Assembly: GCF_039812505.1 (NCBI RefSeq)
Contig: NZ_JBDIAQ010000198.1
Span: forward strand, 1-5,246
Length of the DNA stretch: 5,246 bases
Origin: Intrasporangium_A sp039812505
GTDB taxonomy: Bacteria; Actinomycetota; Actinomycetes; Actinomycetales; Dermatophilaceae
Direction of reading: 5' to 3'
The notes under the pieces were generated by a model. That model worked only from the letters and a program-made list of their open reading frames with translations, searched no databases and was not told where the DNA came from. The translations under genes and the position numbers were made by a program. Positions 5,096-5,246 of this stretch are shown here, piece by piece; position 1 is the stretch's first letter; each line of letters opens with the position of its first letter.

Positions 5096-5101
5096 AGCGT
5101 A
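5096..5101 (-). promoter_or_regulatory. -10 element of the PHP gene, likely leaderless
   Basis: On the minus strand this reads TACGCT, a TANNNT-type -10. It is followed by six bases (GAGCGT) and then GTG 5089, so transcription would start at the first base of the start codon. No Shine-Dalgarno stands in that gap, and no -35 consensus is evident. The arrangement also supports the choice of GTG 5089 as start. Confidence 0.45.
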
Positions 5102-5246
5102 TGGTGCACCCGCCTCGGGCAGCCCGGGACCGGTCCGGCGCAGTCGCCCTCGGTCGGCGGGCACAGCCACCCTCGGTCCGGAGCAGCCACCAACCGGGAC
5201 CACCTCGCAACACACCGAGCAACGGCCAACCCCGCCGGTTGCAACC
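5102..5246. other. Upstream region of the PHP gene; two perfect 10-bp palindromes
   Basis: No coding frame is convincing here. GGACCGGTCC at 5127-5136 and GGTTGCAACC at 5237-5246 (window end) are perfect palindromes, and CAACC (5227-5231) can also pair with GGTTG (5237-5241). The octamer CAGCCACC is repeated at 5164-5171 and 5184-5191. Any of these could be operators, but at this GC content short palindromes arise by chance and no known regulator consensus was recognised. Confidence 0.3.

Overview
The window is very GC-rich (coding third positions are nearly all G or C), uses GTG as well as ATG starts, and carries genes typical of high-GC Gram-positive bacteria. The best reading is a chromosomal segment of an actinobacterium, perhaps Micrococcales or Propionibacteriales; the genus cannot be fixed from the sequence. 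There are no tRNAs, rRNAs, insertion sequences, integrases or CRISPR arrays. From memory of the M. tuberculosis genome, the order ferritin-like protein / DEAD-box helicase / ParA-like ATPase resembles Rv3210c, rhlE (Rv3211) and Rv3213c, so this looks like a conserved vertical locus rather than an island.

Layout: 1-251 is non-coding or the ambiguous 3' end of an upstream gene, with an 18-bp tandem repeat. A small three-helix membrane protein of the GlsB/YeaQ/YmgE family (252-518, +) ends in a strong hairpin and faces a ferritin-like (MiaE-like) protein (680-1396, -). That gene diverges from a DEAD-box RNA helicase (1656-3305, +), which has a leader of about 200 nt containing strong and mutually exclusive RNA helices. 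The helicase converges on a ParA/Soj-type ATPase (3357-4151, -). The ParA gene lies just downstream of a PHP-domain phosphoesterase gene (4223-5089, -), probably in one transcript. The last 157 bases are the PHP upstream region.

Working together: the helicase and the PHP protein (a family including the 5'-3' exonuclease/phosphatase RNase AM) could both act in RNA metabolism. The ParA has no ParB beside it and is probably not the main chromosome-segregation ATPase. The ferritin-like protein keeps most of one diiron half-site but appears to lack the second ExxH histidine. Two of the three minus-strand genes have a TANNNT -10 element 6-7 nt before the start codon and no clear ribosome binding site, suggesting leaderless mRNAs.

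No new defence, mobile or biosynthetic system was found. The items most worth a second look are the helicase leader RNA and the altered metal site of the ferritin-like protein.
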